Shown: positions 1 through 9,548, counted from the stretch's first letter. The stretch is DNA of 64,000 bases from Runella sp. MFBS21 (GCF_029433105.1 NZ_JARNTW010000002.1:475744-539743); one strand, 5' to 3'. Numbers and translations: made by a program. The notes: a model not told the origin generated them from the sequence alone.

Positions 1-2102
1 TTGACAAAACCAGGGTCGAGGTGGCGCAGGCAAAGCTTCGTAATTTCGTTGTCGGTATTGCCCTTCATAATAGTGAGGAGAGCATTGGATTTTTCGACGG
101 CACCGGGATTGAAATCAAACGCTCTAAAATACCGCAAACGCTCCTGCAAAGGCACTTTTGAATCGGCGGCAAGAGAGGCTAACAGAGGCACTGAGGTTGC
201 AGTACGAGCGCGCCAAATGATATCGCGACCCTTGGCGGTAGCTGTGGCGTTGGTGCCTCCCATTTTGAGCCAAGTACCAAAAAACTTATCCCATTGTCCA
301 TCGGCAGATACTCCCAAAGCTTCGAGGTACCAGCGGTCTTGTCCATCGTAACGGTTGGCCAATTGTACCCAAATATCCGCTGCCAAATCATCGTTGATAT
401 GGCGTATAGCAAGGGCTATTTCGCGGCGTACCTGCGGGTCGGGGTCGTTGGCTAAAGTATTCAGATGATGAATAGAAAGCGGTAAAATCCCTTTGGCGGT
501 GATTTGACGCGCGGCTCTGATGCCCGTAATTCGAATATCAGGATTGGCGTCGGTAAGGGCAGTTTCTACATAAGTACTGCCATTAGGTAATTTGCTCAAA
601 AGCCACAATGCCCGTGCTTTCATACGTGGACTGGGGGCTGATTGGTACATTTTCACGAGTTCACCTTCTGCACTTTGGCCTAGGCTTCGGATTTTGTTCC
701 AAGCCATGTATCTTACTGATACATTTGGACTTTGGATGGCTTTCAAAGCGCCCGAAAGTGTATTGAAATCATTTGTAGGAACTTTGTAAGACGTATTGGG
801 CGGCGTCACTCTGTAGATACGCCCGCGGTTCAAATCGCCCGCTTGGTGGCCACCCACACCAGGGTCGTACCAATCGGCGGCAAACAAAGAACCGTCAGGC
901 GCCACACATACATCCGACGGGCGAAACCATTGATTGCGTTTGCCGTGGAGTACGTTGACGATAGTTGCTTTATAACCTGCACCATTTTTTTCTACTGGAT
1001 ATGCTCTTACTACATTGGGGCCAGCGTCGCAGTGAATCATTTGATTTTGAAATACTTTGGGCAACATATCACCTTCATAAATGACCATACCTGTGGGTGA
1101 GCCTGCGCCTGTTTGGAGTAGGTTGGGAACTACCCCGGGATCATTGAGATGCCAATGCCGCAGCGGAATTTCAGATTCGATATTGGTACGATTGGCCGAC
1201 CAACTTGCGCCGGTCATTTCGTCGGCATAGCCATAATTGCCGTATTCCATGACATAGTTGATACGGACGCCTTTGTTCCCATCGTCGTCGTTGTCAGATT
1301 GCCACATGCTGCCGTAGCTATCTACTGCCACTTCGTAGTTGTTGCGGAAATTGTGCCCTAATACTTCTACGTTTTTGAAATCAGGGTCACACCTGAAAAC
1401 CATGCCTTGTTTGTATTTTTTACGGTCGATAGGTACTCCATCTTGGTCAAGTACGGGTTGTCCTTTGCCGTCGAGGAGTTGATTGCCTTCGTTGCCAAAA
1501 TTAAAATACAATTTTCCGTCAGGACCAAAAGTAAAGGCGTGCATTCCGTGGTCGTGCTGCTCACCTTTGATACCTTGAAAAATAATCTCTTTTTTGTCAG
1601 CTTTATCGTCACCGTTTTCATCGGTAAACAACCATACGTAAGGGCTTTGCGAAACCAGCACCCGATTTCCCATGACCAAAATTCCCAAGGGCGCATTGAC
1701 CTCAGGGCCTTGATAAAATACTTTACTGGCATCTGCTTTGCCGTCGCCGTTGGTATCTTCCAAAATCAAGATGCGATCCCCCTCGCCGTGGGTAGGGTTG
1801 CCAGTAATGTGAGGACGATAGTTGTAAGCTTCAAGCACCCATACCCGCCCTTTGTGGTCGATGTCGATATTGGTAGGATTGGTAATCATCGGCTCAGAAG
1901 CAAACAAATTAGCTTCCAGTCCTTCGGCTACTTCCAATGCCCCAACGGCATATTTGAGGTCATGTTTTTGTTCTTGTGTAAGCGTAGCATACACACTATC
2001 GAGTGTATTGGAGGTGGCGCGACTTGGGTTGTCGTTTTGATAAGAAGCTGCCAATCCGCAGGTAAGAGCGATGCCGCCTAGCCCCCAGAGGTATTTTTTC
2101 AT
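1..2102 (-). CDS. PVC-type heme-binding / PQQ-dehydrogenase-like propeller with HEAT repeats, partial
   Basis: The frame is open from ATG 2102 to the left window edge (700 codons), so the C-terminus is missing. It begins with a signal peptide (MKKYLWGLGGIALTCGLAAS). A soluble glucose-dehydrogenase-like beta-propeller follows, roughly residues 45-420, with phrases such as NIDIDHKGRVWVLEAYNYRP, LILEDTNGDGKAD and WFRPSDVCVAPDGSLFAADW. HEAT-like helical repeats follow from about residue 430 (SVRYMAWNKIRSLG, DPQVRREIALAIRHIND). This order is typical of Bacteroidota and Planctomycetota proteins annotated as PVC-type heme-binding CxxCH proteins; the cytochrome c motif would lie beyond the edge and is not seen. 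The protein is probably periplasmic and its substrate cannot be inferred. The family call is fairly secure. Confidence 0.85.
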   Translation of the reverse strand, partial: MKKYLWGLGGIALTCGLAASYQNDNPSRATSNTLDSVYATLTQEQKHDLKYAVGALEVAEGLEANLFASEPMITNPTNIDIDHKGRVWVLEAYNYRPHITGNPTHGEGDRILILEDTNGDGKADASKVFYQGPEVNAPLGILVMGNRVLVSQSPYVWLFTDENGDDKADKKEIIFQGIKGEQHDHGMHAFTFGPDGKLYFNFGNEGNQLLDGKGQPVLDQDGVPIDRKKYKQGMVFRCDPDFKNVEVLGHNFRNNYEVAVDSYGSMWQSDNDDDGNKGVRINYVMEYGNYGYADEMTGASWSANRTNIESEIPLRHWHLNDPGVVPNLLQTGAGSPTGMVIYEGDMLPKVFQNQMIHCDAGPNVVRAYPVEKNGAGYKATIVNVLHGKRNQWFRPSDVCVAPDGSLFAADWYDPGVGGHQAGDLNRGRIYRVTPPNTSYKVPTNDFNTLSGALKAIQSPNVSVRYMAWNKIRSLGQSAEGELVKMYQSAPSPRMKARALWLLSKLPNGSTYVETALTDANPDIRITGIRAARQITAKGILPLSIHHLNTLANDPDPQVRREIALAIRHINDDLAADIWVQLANRYDGQDRWYLEALGVSADGQWDKFFGTWLKMGGTNATATAKGRDIIWRARTATSVPLLASLAADSKVPLQERLRYFRAFDFNPGAVEKSNALLTIMKGNTDNEITKLCLRHLDPGFV

Positions 2103-2213
2103 TTGTATCAGTGGTTTAGTACAAGTCGTCAGAATAATTAAATGTTAAAGCAAAATGTTTAGTATTTATAATGCCTTGAAGACGACGTAAAAAAAGGAGG
2201 TAAAAGAAGAGGG

Positions 2214-3278
2214 TTATCGGCGGGCATAATACATTGCGATATTCCTTAGTCTATACCAATGTTTTGTGGAGACCCAAGGATATTTTGTTTGCGCTAAAGG
2301 AATCATGTCCGATTCCGCAATTTCGCCATTGAGTTCTTTATTACCGAGTTCATACATGTAATATTCGGCTTCTTTGCAGTACTTCTGAAGCTTTTCGGCC
2401 AGAATCTCATCAATCCAAGGATATTTTGCTTGTAATCTTTCAAAGATAGGTTTTTGAAAATTGGGGCCCCATTCGGTGGTCAAAGCCAACGCTTCGTTGA
2501 GGATGCCGTCATTGACGCCCATATTGGTAGAGGTGAGGACTTGGATGCCCATTTTGATGAGGTCAAATCCAATTTCTTGAAGAGGAGTAAATGAAGCGGG
2601 AGTGCGAGAGGGTATGGGTTGAGCAGTAAGTTGATAAAATCGCTCTTTTAGATAATCAGGATAATGTTTGATAAGGTCGATGCTGTAACACCAGCCATTG
2701 GTAAACTGAACCTGAATCTCATAAAATCCAAAAGGAAGGTGGCCAAACTCACAGCCCACCGTCCAGCGATATTCGTGCCGATTGAGATGAGGAGATAGGT
2801 AATTTTCTACTTCTAGTTGTTTGGTTTTGTTGAAAACGACGATTTGGGCTACTTGAAAATTTTTGTGAAGTACATCAACTACAATGTGTTGATAATGAAG
2901 GTTATGTAGAATTTGAATATGATTCTTGCCAAAAATTCCTACGGGTGTATGAGAGGGTGTGGGGTACTCCGGAAATCGGATACTTTTTGTGCGGGCTTTG
3001 GTGATTTCAATTTCTCCTTTGAGAGGAGAGATATTTTCTGAGAAGGGTGGGCAAAGCACTACTTTTTCTTTTGGAATAAGGTCCCGTACTCCGTCGCCTC
3101 GGTCGGGTAGGAGGTAGCCTTGAGTGGTGTATTCCCAATCCGCAATCTCCTGTCTTTTTTCGTTGCTAGCTCCGCTGATTTGGGTATGACTATAAAGTTG
3201 GTTTTCAAGCTCAAAAAGTGTCCCGTCGGGAAAATGAGCCACATTTCTTAAGAAAAATAATTGGTAAGGAGAGTTCAT
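2214..3278 (-). CDS. Hypothetical protein, 354 aa
   Basis: I do not recognise this protein. It starts at ATG 3278, has no signal peptide or membrane segment, and is rich in aromatic residues. The N-terminal half (residues 1-210) reads as beta-rich, with phrases such as FGFYEIQVQFTNGWCYSIDL. Residues 230-354 look helical, with two similar short pieces, LQAKYPWIDEILAEKLQKYC and PLAQTKYPWVSTKHWYRLRN, which suggest an internal duplication around a KYPWxx core. It lies alone between the propeller gene on the same strand and the divergent ABC exporter. Codon use looks like that of its neighbours. It is probably a real cytoplasmic protein; no function is proposed. Confidence 0.75.
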   Translation of the reverse strand: MNSPYQLFFLRNVAHFPDGTLFELENQLYSHTQISGASNEKRQEIADWEYTTQGYLLPDRGDGVRDLIPKEKVVLCPPFSENISPLKGEIEITKARTKSIRFPEYPTPSHTPVGIFGKNHIQILHNLHYQHIVVDVLHKNFQVAQIVVFNKTKQLEVENYLSPHLNRHEYRWTVGCEFGHLPFGFYEIQVQFTNGWCYSIDLIKHYPDYLKERFYQLTAQPIPSRTPASFTPLQEIGFDLIKMGIQVLTSTNMGVNDGILNEALALTTEWGPNFQKPIFERLQAKYPWIDEILAEKLQKYCKEAEYYMYELGNKELNGEIAESDMIPLAQTKYPWVSTKHWYRLRNIAMYYARR

Positions 3279-3414
3279 GGCCTTTTTAGGACAAAATTAC
3301 TGGAAATGAGCATTTGGCGAGAGGTAGGTTTATTATTCGGCACTTTTTTAGGATAGACTCTGTTTTTCTACCATTCTAATGATATTTGGCTAATTATCAG
3401 CTGTTAATATTTCT

Positions 3415-5238
3415 ATGCCTCCTACAAATAAGCAACCTCAGCCTTCCCTCAAAGACCGTTTTCAGGCACTTCAATATTTGCCACCTTTTTTCAAGGAAAT
3501 TTGGCACACCCAACCTTGGATGACAGCCACCAATGTTTTTTTGCGTTTGCTACGGTCGGCGATTCCATTTCTGACGCTCTACGTAGGCAAGCTCATCATC
3601 GACGAAGTGGTAATGTTGCTCAATGAACACTCTCAGGATACGGCTCATTTGATTTTGCTTATTGGTACTGAGTTGGCGTTGGCATTGAGTGCCGATATGC
3701 TCAATCGAGCCACTGCTTTGCTTGATTCGCTTTTAGGAGATTTGCACGCCAATCGTTCCTCTATCCAAATCATGCAGCATGCCGCTACGCTAGATTTAGC
3801 GCAGTTTGAAGAACCGGTTTTTTATGATAAACTCGAACGCGCTCGCCAACAAACCGTAGGCCGAACGGCGCTACTGTCGCAGTCATTGACGCAAGTACAG
3901 GATATCATCACTATCGGTTTTTTGGGCGCAGGTTTGGCGATATTTAGCCCTTGGCTGATTTTGATTTTGGTATTGAGTATTATTCCCGCCTTTTTGGGGG
4001 AGTTTTATTTCAATTCGGAAAGTTATGCCCTCTCTTATCAGTGGACGCCTCAACGCCGTGAACTAGATTATTTGCGATACGTAGGAGCGAGTAATGTCAA
4101 CGCCAAAGAAGTAAAACTCTTCAATTTGTCGGGCTTTCTGACGGAGCGTTTTCGGGAAGTGTCGTCGGCTTATTATGAGCAAAACAAAAAATTGGCGATA
4201 CGGCGGGCTTTTTGGGGAGCTGTGTTGACGGCTGTTGGGACGGCGGGTTACTATGGCGCTTATGCTTTTATTGGGGTGGAAACCGTCAAAGGGGCGATTA
4301 CTATCGGAAGTCTTACCTTCTTAGTGGGGTCGTTTAGGCAGCTTAAATCTTCGCTAGAAGGGATTTTGAATCGTTTTACGAGTATTTCACAAGGGGCGTT
4401 GTACCTCAAAGATTTCTTCCAATTTTTTGATTTAAAACCAGAAGTAGCTTCTCCTGCTACGCCTTTGCCTTTCCCTAATCCTATTCGAGAAGGATTTGTG
4501 TTTGAAAATGTGGGATTTCGTTATCCAAGTAGTCAAAAATGGGTATTTCAACATCTTAATTTTAAACTGAATGCGGGTGAAAAACTGGCGATAGTGGGTG
4601 AAAATGGCGCGGGGAAAACGACGCTTGTTAAGCTCCTCACGCGTCTTTATGACCCTACGGAAGGGCGTATCTTACTCGACGGGCGTGATTTAAGAGAATA
4701 TGATTTAACCGAACTTCAACGGCATATTGGGGTGATTTTTCAAGATTACATTCGCCTGATGATGACCGTGCAGAGCAATATCGCCGTAGGAGATATCAAT
4801 CAAATCAATAACCTCGACCGCATCGCCACGGCATCCGAACGGAGTTTGGCGGCGGCTTTGATTGGACGCTTGCCCAATGGTTTTCAACAAGTATTGGGGC
4901 GGCATTTCAACGGTGGCACGGAGCTATCGGGTGGAGAATGGCAAAAAATCGCTTTGGCACGGGCCTACATGCGCGATTCGGAATTGCTCATTTTGGATGA
5001 ACCTACGGCGGCTCTGGATGCGCGCGCTGAGTATGAGGTATTTCAGCGATTTGCGGAGCTGACAAGAGGCAAAATGGCTTTACTGATTTCGCACCGCTTT
5101 TCGACTGTTCGCATGGCCGACCGTATTGTCGTCATCGAAAATGGACAATTGATTGAATCAGGAAGTCATGAAACCTTGATGGCAAAACAAGGACGTTATG
5201 CGGAGTTGTTTCAATTGCAAGCGCGAGGATATGTATGA
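3415..5238 (+). CDS. ABC exporter, fused permease and ATPase (607 aa)
   Basis: This is a half-transporter of the ABCB/MsbA-like exporter type. The transmembrane domain covers about residues 20-340 (for example DIITIGFLGAGLAIFSPWLI). The nucleotide-binding domain covers about residues 360-600. It has Walker A GENGAGKTT, a Q-loop in GVIFQDY, the signature LSGGEWQKIALARAY, Walker B LLILDEPTAALD and the H-loop SHRF, so it should be ATPase-competent. No N-terminal C39 peptidase is present. It should act as a homodimer in the inner membrane, or as a heterodimer with a partner encoded elsewhere, since no second half-transporter is adjacent. The substrate cannot be told from sequence. It is a single gene with ATG 3415. 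Confidence 0.92.
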   Translation: MPPTNKQPQPSLKDRFQALQYLPPFFKEIWHTQPWMTATNVFLRLLRSAIPFLTLYVGKLIIDEVVMLLNEHSQDTAHLILLIGTELALALSADMLNRATALLDSLLGDLHANRSSIQIMQHAATLDLAQFEEPVFYDKLERARQQTVGRTALLSQSLTQVQDIITIGFLGAGLAIFSPWLILILVLSIIPAFLGEFYFNSESYALSYQWTPQRRELDYLRYVGASNVNAKEVKLFNLSGFLTERFREVSSAYYEQNKKLAIRRAFWGAVLTAVGTAGYYGAYAFIGVETVKGAITIGSLTFLVGSFRQLKSSLEGILNRFTSISQGALYLKDFFQFFDLKPEVASPATPLPFPNPIREGFVFENVGFRYPSSQKWVFQHLNFKLNAGEKLAIVGENGAGKTTLVKLLTRLYDPTEGRILLDGRDLREYDLTELQRHIGVIFQDYIRLMMTVQSNIAVGDINQINNLDRIATASERSLAAALIGRLPNGFQQVLGRHFNGGTELSGGEWQKIALARAYMRDSELLILDEPTAALDARAEYEVFQRFAELTRGKMALLISHRFSTVRMADRIVVIENGQLIESGSHETLMAKQGRYAELFQLQARGYV

Positions 5239-5314
5239 AATTTTAAGAAATAGAATACTTGCTTGATAATCAGCGGGATATTGTTTGTTTTTTTAGGGAT
5301 TAAAGGATTGCACA

Positions 5315-5346
5315 GTTGGTAAATTGAGAGACCAAAGTTTACCAAC
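5315..5346. terminator. Hairpin between convergent genes (possible terminator)
   Basis: A perfect 9-bp inverted repeat (GTTGGTAAA / TTTACCAAC, loop 14 nt) lies between the stop of the ABC exporter and the stop of the convergent sialidase-like gene. Neither side has a strong T tract. It is placed like a terminator, but the call rests on position and symmetry only. Confidence 0.4.
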
Positions 5347-5359
5347 CGTGGTAAGATGG

Positions 5360-6523
5360 TCAAGGTTTACTCTTCTGAAATTTTTTGATTCGGTGGAAAG
5401 TCAGATAATTGGCGTCGTGGTTGTTGTGGGCGCCGCCTTGACCGTCTTCATAAGCCGTACGCGAAAGAAAAATGATATTGTTTTTTCCTTCAAAAAGCCA
5501 ATCTACGTACTGAAAGCCATGCTTGATGATGTCGGGATGCTGGAGTAATATTTGACGTAAATCCCAATTGCGCAAATCTTTAGAACTAAACAAGGCTTGT
5601 GTGTTGCGAATGCTCGCTGGATTTCGTCCTTTGTTAGCCACTTTGATTTCGTCTGGAATGTAATTGGTGATAGTCCAATAAAGTTTGGATTTGCGATCAT
5701 AACGAATACTGAATTTTTTGCTACCACCCGGAAACTTTACAAAATCAACCTCACGGTCAAAAGTGGCGGTTTTGCCGTCGGCGGTAATTTTTACGAAAGC
5801 GGCTTTTTCTTCTAAAGTAGATTTATCATCCACGCGTAATACGTCCCACAGTTGGCCGTTGGGATCTACTACGGCATTGCCTTCAATCCACCCTCCAAAA
5901 TTACCCCCTAATAGCGTCGAGTCATGTCTCAGTACATTACTGCTTGTCCAGTTGGCGGCTTTCATAGGATCGGCACCCAGCGGAATCGACATCATAAAAG
6001 CTCCGTAGCGCTTTCCCCATTTTTTGATAGGCCCCATTGCATCTTCCATAGCGCGCCAAAGCTTGCCGTCATGCTCAATCAGTGGCATAGGTGCGCAGTG
6101 GTACTCGCCCGCAAGTAGTAAGCCATTTTCGGCGTCGGTTGGTTCAGACCAAGTGTTGCCGTTGTCGGTCGATTTACGGATGATAGTATTGCCGTGATGT
6201 TTGCTGGTTCCCATAAAATACAGTCCTTTTTCGTGCACAAAGAGTTTAGACCAAAACTGCCCGTTGATGTCGGCTACATGTGTCCAAGTTTTGCCTTTGT
6301 CTTGGGATCGGTAGATTTTTGAAATAGGTTTTTCAAATTCGTTGGACTTAGGGCCAAACAAATCGTGAGAGGCTAGATAGTCGCCATTGGGGAGAATACA
6401 CACACTTGGCGAACCAATATACAAGCCCGATGAAGCAGGGCTGTAAGCTACTACGCTGCCTGGGACTTGAGCCCCCACAATCTGGTATAAGAAAAGGCAA
6501 AGAAATAAGGCGTATTTTTTCAT
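5360..6523 (-). CDS. Secreted sialidase-like (BNR/Asp-box) protein, 387 aa
   Basis: I chose ATG 6523 because it gives a clean signal peptide (MKKYALFLCLFLYQIVGAQ); the open frame runs further upstream but would overlap the purB promoter region. Two Asp-box motifs are visible, SQDKGKTW and STDNGNTW, within a repeated beta-propeller pattern, plus SPSVCILPNGDYLASHD near the N-terminus, typical of the sialidase superfamily. The protein is probably periplasmic or surface exposed and may act on glycans. Members of this fold include exo-sialidases but also many uncharacterised glycan-binding proteins, and I could not confirm the Arg triad of true sialidases. It is divergent from purB and convergent with the ABC exporter. 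Confidence 0.8.
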   Translation of the reverse strand: MKKYALFLCLFLYQIVGAQVPGSVVAYSPASSGLYIGSPSVCILPNGDYLASHDLFGPKSNEFEKPISKIYRSQDKGKTWTHVADINGQFWSKLFVHEKGLYFMGTSKHHGNTIIRKSTDNGNTWSEPTDAENGLLLAGEYHCAPMPLIEHDGKLWRAMEDAMGPIKKWGKRYGAFMMSIPLGADPMKAANWTSSNVLRHDSTLLGGNFGGWIEGNAVVDPNGQLWDVLRVDDKSTLEEKAAFVKITADGKTATFDREVDFVKFPGGSKKFSIRYDRKSKLYWTITNYIPDEIKVANKGRNPASIRNTQALFSSKDLRNWDLRQILLQHPDIIKHGFQYVDWLFEGKNNIIFLSRTAYEDGQGGAHNNHDANYLTFHRIKKFQKSKP

Positions 6524-6665
6524 CGATAAAGACTTAAAGGATGATAGCAGGTTTAGAATCAAGAATAATAAAAGGCAACAGAATCGCTCCCAAAAGGAAG
6601 AAAAGAGATTCTTATTATAAAAGCATTTTCGCGGGTTTTCTACCAAATCTTTGCCAAGGATGGCG

Positions 6666-6673
6666 TATCTTTG
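6666..6673 (+). promoter_or_regulatory. Bacteroidota -7 box upstream of purB
   Basis: TATCTTTG fits the Bacteroidota sigma-ABfr -7 consensus TAnnTTTG and lies 18 nt before the ATG of purB. A TTTG occurs at 6650-6653, but the 12-nt gap is shorter than the usual 19-21, so the -33 element is doubtful. The very short leader implied would be unusual but not rare in this phylum. Confidence 0.45.
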
Positions 6674-6691
6674 TGTTTTAGAACCCATACT

Positions 6692-8035
6692 ATGCAACTA
6701 AATACGCTCACTGCCATATCTCCCGTTGACGGTCGCTACCGTCGTCAAGTTGAAAAACTAGCTCCTTATTTTTCTGAATTTGGGCTGATTCGTTACCGCA
6801 TTTTGATTGAAGTCGAATATTTCATTGCCTTGTGTGAGCTGCCATTGCCTCAGCTCAAAGATTTTGACAAAACGCTCTATACAGATTTAAGGGCGCTTTA
6901 CGGGGAGTTTTCGGAGGTAGATGCCCGCATGATTAAAGAAATAGAATCGGTGACTAATCATGACGTGAAAGCGGTTGAGTATTTTATCAAAGAAAAACTC
7001 AAAAACAAGCAATTAGAGTCTTTTTTGGAGTTCATTCACTTTGGTCTTACTTCACAAGACGTAAATAATACGTCGATTCCATTGTCTTTGAAAGATGCGC
7101 TTCAAGCCGAAATGATTCCTTTGTTTGAAGAAGTGATTACAAAACTAAAGGCGCTTGCCGAAGAGTGGAAGCATATTCCGATGCTAGCTCGTACGCACGG
7201 ACAACCCGCTTCACCTACTCGTTTGGGAAAAGAGCTAGGGGTATTTGTAGAAAGACTCGAAAAACAACTTTCGATGCTCAAAGTAGTGCCTTTTGCGGCT
7301 AAGTTTGGCGGAGCTACGGGGAATTTCAATGCCCACCACGTGGCTTATCCCGACATAGATTGGGTGGCTTTTGGCAATCAATTTGTTAATGAAACGCTCG
7401 GTTTGTCGCGTAGCCAACTCACCACGCAGATTGAACATTATGATATGTTGGCGGCATTGATGGATACCTTCAAAAGGCTCAATACCATCCTGATAGACCT
7501 TGATAGAGACGTATGGACATATGTGTCTATGGAGTATTTCAAACAAAAAATCAAAGCGGGAGAGGTGGGCTCTTCGGCAATGCCACACAAAGTAAACCCC
7601 ATTGACTTTGAAAACTCAGAAGGTAATTTGGGGATTGCCAATGCTGTATTTGAGCATTTGGCTGCCAAGCTTCCGATTTCGCGTTTACAGAGAGATTTGA
7701 CCGATTCTACCGTGTTGCGCAATTTGGGTGTTCCTTTGGGGCATACAGTTATTGGGCTTAAGGCATTGCTTCGTGGCTTGGGCAAACTTGAGTTGAATGA
7801 GCAGGCGTTTTACGCAGATTTGGATAACAATTGGGCCGTAGTAGCAGAAGCGATTCAGACGATTTTGCGCCGTGAAGCTTACCCGCAGCCTTATGAAGCC
7901 CTTAAGGCATTGACGCGTAAAAACGAAAAGATTACTTCTAATACCATTGCGGAGTTTATTGATGGCCTTGACGTATCAGATAGTATCAAAGAAGAACTGA
8001 GAGCGATTTCACCTTTTAGTTATACTGGTAGTTAG
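6692..8035 (+). CDS. purB: Adenylosuccinate lyase
   Basis: Adenylosuccinate lyase catalyses two steps of purine synthesis: SAICAR to AICAR plus fumarate, and adenylosuccinate to AMP plus fumarate. The fumarase/aspartase superfamily signature is clear (GSSAMPHKVNPIDFENSEG), as are the N-terminal SPVDGRY, the histidine region in ARTHGQPASPTRLG and TSQDVNNTS. The length of 447 aa and these motifs fit the E. coli PurB subgroup. I chose ATG 6692 rather than the in-frame TTG 6671 because the protein then begins MQLNTLTAISPVDGRY, as in the family, and because the TTG sits inside the -7 box. The enzyme is cytoplasmic. The gene appears monocistronic and is followed by a strong hairpin. Confidence 0.97.
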   Translation: MQLNTLTAISPVDGRYRRQVEKLAPYFSEFGLIRYRILIEVEYFIALCELPLPQLKDFDKTLYTDLRALYGEFSEVDARMIKEIESVTNHDVKAVEYFIKEKLKNKQLESFLEFIHFGLTSQDVNNTSIPLSLKDALQAEMIPLFEEVITKLKALAEEWKHIPMLARTHGQPASPTRLGKELGVFVERLEKQLSMLKVVPFAAKFGGATGNFNAHHVAYPDIDWVAFGNQFVNETLGLSRSQLTTQIEHYDMLAALMDTFKRLNTILIDLDRDVWTYVSMEYFKQKIKAGEVGSSAMPHKVNPIDFENSEGNLGIANAVFEHLAAKLPISRLQRDLTDSTVLRNLGVPLGHTVIGLKALLRGLGKLELNEQAFYADLDNNWAVVAEAIQTILRREAYPQPYEALKALTRKNEKITSNTIAEFIDGLDVSDSIKEELRAISPFSYTGS

Positions 8036-8040
8036 GCTTA

Positions 8041-8086
8041 GACTTTCCAAGTTTGTAAATCAATAAGTTTACAAACTTGGAAAGTC
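8041..8086 (+). terminator. purB terminator hairpin (19-bp perfect stem)
   Basis: A perfect 19-bp inverted repeat with an 8-nt loop begins 6 nt after the purB stop and is followed by TCCTTTAATTT. The stem is unusually long. It may act in both directions, because the next gene converges on it. Confidence 0.75.
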
Positions 8087-8139
8087 TCCTTTAATTTGGC
8101 GTAGTTGAGTAGGATATGCCTTCAGGATGTTAAAAGTCA

Positions 8140-8188
8140 GGCTAAAGCCCAAAAAATTCTGCCTCTTTCTTTTCCCCAGCCTAAAGGC
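8140..8188. repeat. Pair of short GGCTAAAGCC / GCCTAAAGGC palindromes
   Basis: Two small palindromes, GGCTAAAGCC (8140-8149) and GCCTAAAGGC (8179-8188), flank a pyrimidine-rich stretch just downstream of the PbfA-like gene. They look like the remains of a dispersed intergenic repeat or a weak terminator for the minus-strand gene. I have no second full copy in the window to confirm a repeat family. Confidence 0.3.
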
Positions 8189-8189
8189 G

Positions 8190-9548
8190 TCATTTCATTT
8201 CTGCTTTTATTGCCTCTTCAATCGTGTTTACGATAAACTCGCATTGGTCTTGACTCAACACCAAAGACGGGCGTAGCGTAATTACATTACCTTCGATGAT
8301 TTTGAAAGCCAATCCTCGCTCCATGCAGCGATACATGATGCGTTCGGCTTCTTCGTAGGCGCGCTCTTTGGTATGAGAGTCTTTCACTAAATCAATCCCT
8401 ATATGAAATCCTCGCCCTGCTACATTGCCGATGATAGGATATTTTTCTTGCATCTCCCGAAAGGCATTCATCAAATATTCCCCTTTTTGGGCGGCGTTTT
8501 CTACGAGGTTGTTTTCTTCGATGTATTCGATTTTGGCCAATCCTGCGGCACAGCAGAGTGGATTTTTTTCGTGGGTAAAATGTCCAATCGAGCTATCTTG
8601 TAAAATATTGTACTTTGATTTAGAGACAATTCCTGCCAAGGGAAGCATACCTCCTCCCAATGATTTTCCTAACACAAGCACATCAGGAGTGACATAATGT
8701 TCACTCGCAAACATTTTTCCAGTTCGTCCGAATCCTTCGATGATTTCATCAAAAATGAGAAAAATACCTTCGCGGTCGCAGATGTCACGGATTTGTTGCC
8801 AATAATAAGCCGAAGGCACCATGGGCGTAGAAGAAATAGGCTCGGCCACAATCGCCGCAATATCAGGCTCATTACGAAGTAAAAGTTTGATTTGGCGCAA
8901 ATATTCATCGTCAATTGCCCTTTGGTCTGTCCAATTCCAAGGGTTACGGTAGTAGTTAGGAAACTCTACATGTAATGCCCCAGGTACCATTGGGCCGTTG
9001 CCTTTTAAAAAATGCGCTTGACCGCTCACGGCGGAAGCTTGGTAGCCTGTGCCGTGGTAAGCATCCCAAAACGAAATTGTTTTCCACTTACCCGTTATTT
9101 GTTTGGCAAGCATTACGGCCATTTCAATCGCTTCGGAGCCACCGGGACAGAAAAGCACCCTGTCTAGTCCCAAAGGCGTAATCTCCGCCAATTTTTTGGC
9201 AAGTTGGATTGCGGGAATGTTGGTGTATCGTCGTGGGGTAAAAGCCAATGATTCGTTCATTTGGCGCATCATCGCTTCTACTACTTTGGGATTATTAAAA
9301 CCTGCATTATGTACGCCATTGCCATGCATGTCGAGGTACTTTTTGCCATTTAGGTCATAGATGTAAGGGCCTTCTGTTTTAGAAAGAACATTCATTACGG
9401 GCGTAGAAAGGGCTTGATGAAAGAAGTATTTGGCATCTTCTTCTAGCCAATACCGCGTTTCGTTATCGAGAGATTGATGATATAGGAGGCGTTGTTGGGA
9501 AGAGTTAATATCTCCTTGGTCTTCCGAGATGGTATTTTCTTTGTGCAT
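8190..9548 (-). CDS. Class III PLP-dependent aminotransferase-fold enzyme, PbfA-like
   Basis: This 452-aa protein is of the ornithine/GABA-aminotransferase fold (class III). Visible features are the N-terminal DLNGKKYLDMHGNGVHNAGF, the cofactor-phosphate loop CPGGSEAIEMA, the PLP aspartate in LIFDEIIEGFGRTG and the Schiff-base lysine in DVLVLGKSLGGGMLP (about residue 294). ATG 9548 is chosen over 9599 because the family N-terminus is short. The phrase MHGNGVH resembles PbfA, the (R)-1-hydroxy-2-aminoethylphosphonate ammonia-lyase that yields phosphonoacetaldehyde. The presence of PhnX-like and PhnZ-like genes 30-39 kb away fits that role. The fold is certain; the PbfA call is an inference, and an ordinary omega-aminotransferase remains possible. 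The gene stands alone. Confidence 0.85.
   Translation of the reverse strand: MHKENTISEDQGDINSSQQRLLYHQSLDNETRYWLEEDAKYFFHQALSTPVMNVLSKTEGPYIYDLNGKKYLDMHGNGVHNAGFNNPKVVEAMMRQMNESLAFTPRRYTNIPAIQLAKKLAEITPLGLDRVLFCPGGSEAIEMAVMLAKQITGKWKTISFWDAYHGTGYQASAVSGQAHFLKGNGPMVPGALHVEFPNYYRNPWNWTDQRAIDDEYLRQIKLLLRNEPDIAAIVAEPISSTPMVPSAYYWQQIRDICDREGIFLIFDEIIEGFGRTGKMFASEHYVTPDVLVLGKSLGGGMLPLAGIVSKSKYNILQDSSIGHFTHEKNPLCCAAGLAKIEYIEENNLVENAAQKGEYLMNAFREMQEKYPIIGNVAGRGFHIGIDLVKDSHTKERAYEEAERIMYRCMERGLAFKIIEGNVITLRPSLVLSQDQCEFIVNTIEEAIKAEMK

Noticed and set aside
1407-2081. A 224-codon open frame on the plus strand
   Set aside because: It lies wholly opposite the propeller gene, whose minus-strand translation gives a signal peptide and coherent family motifs; the plus frame has none.
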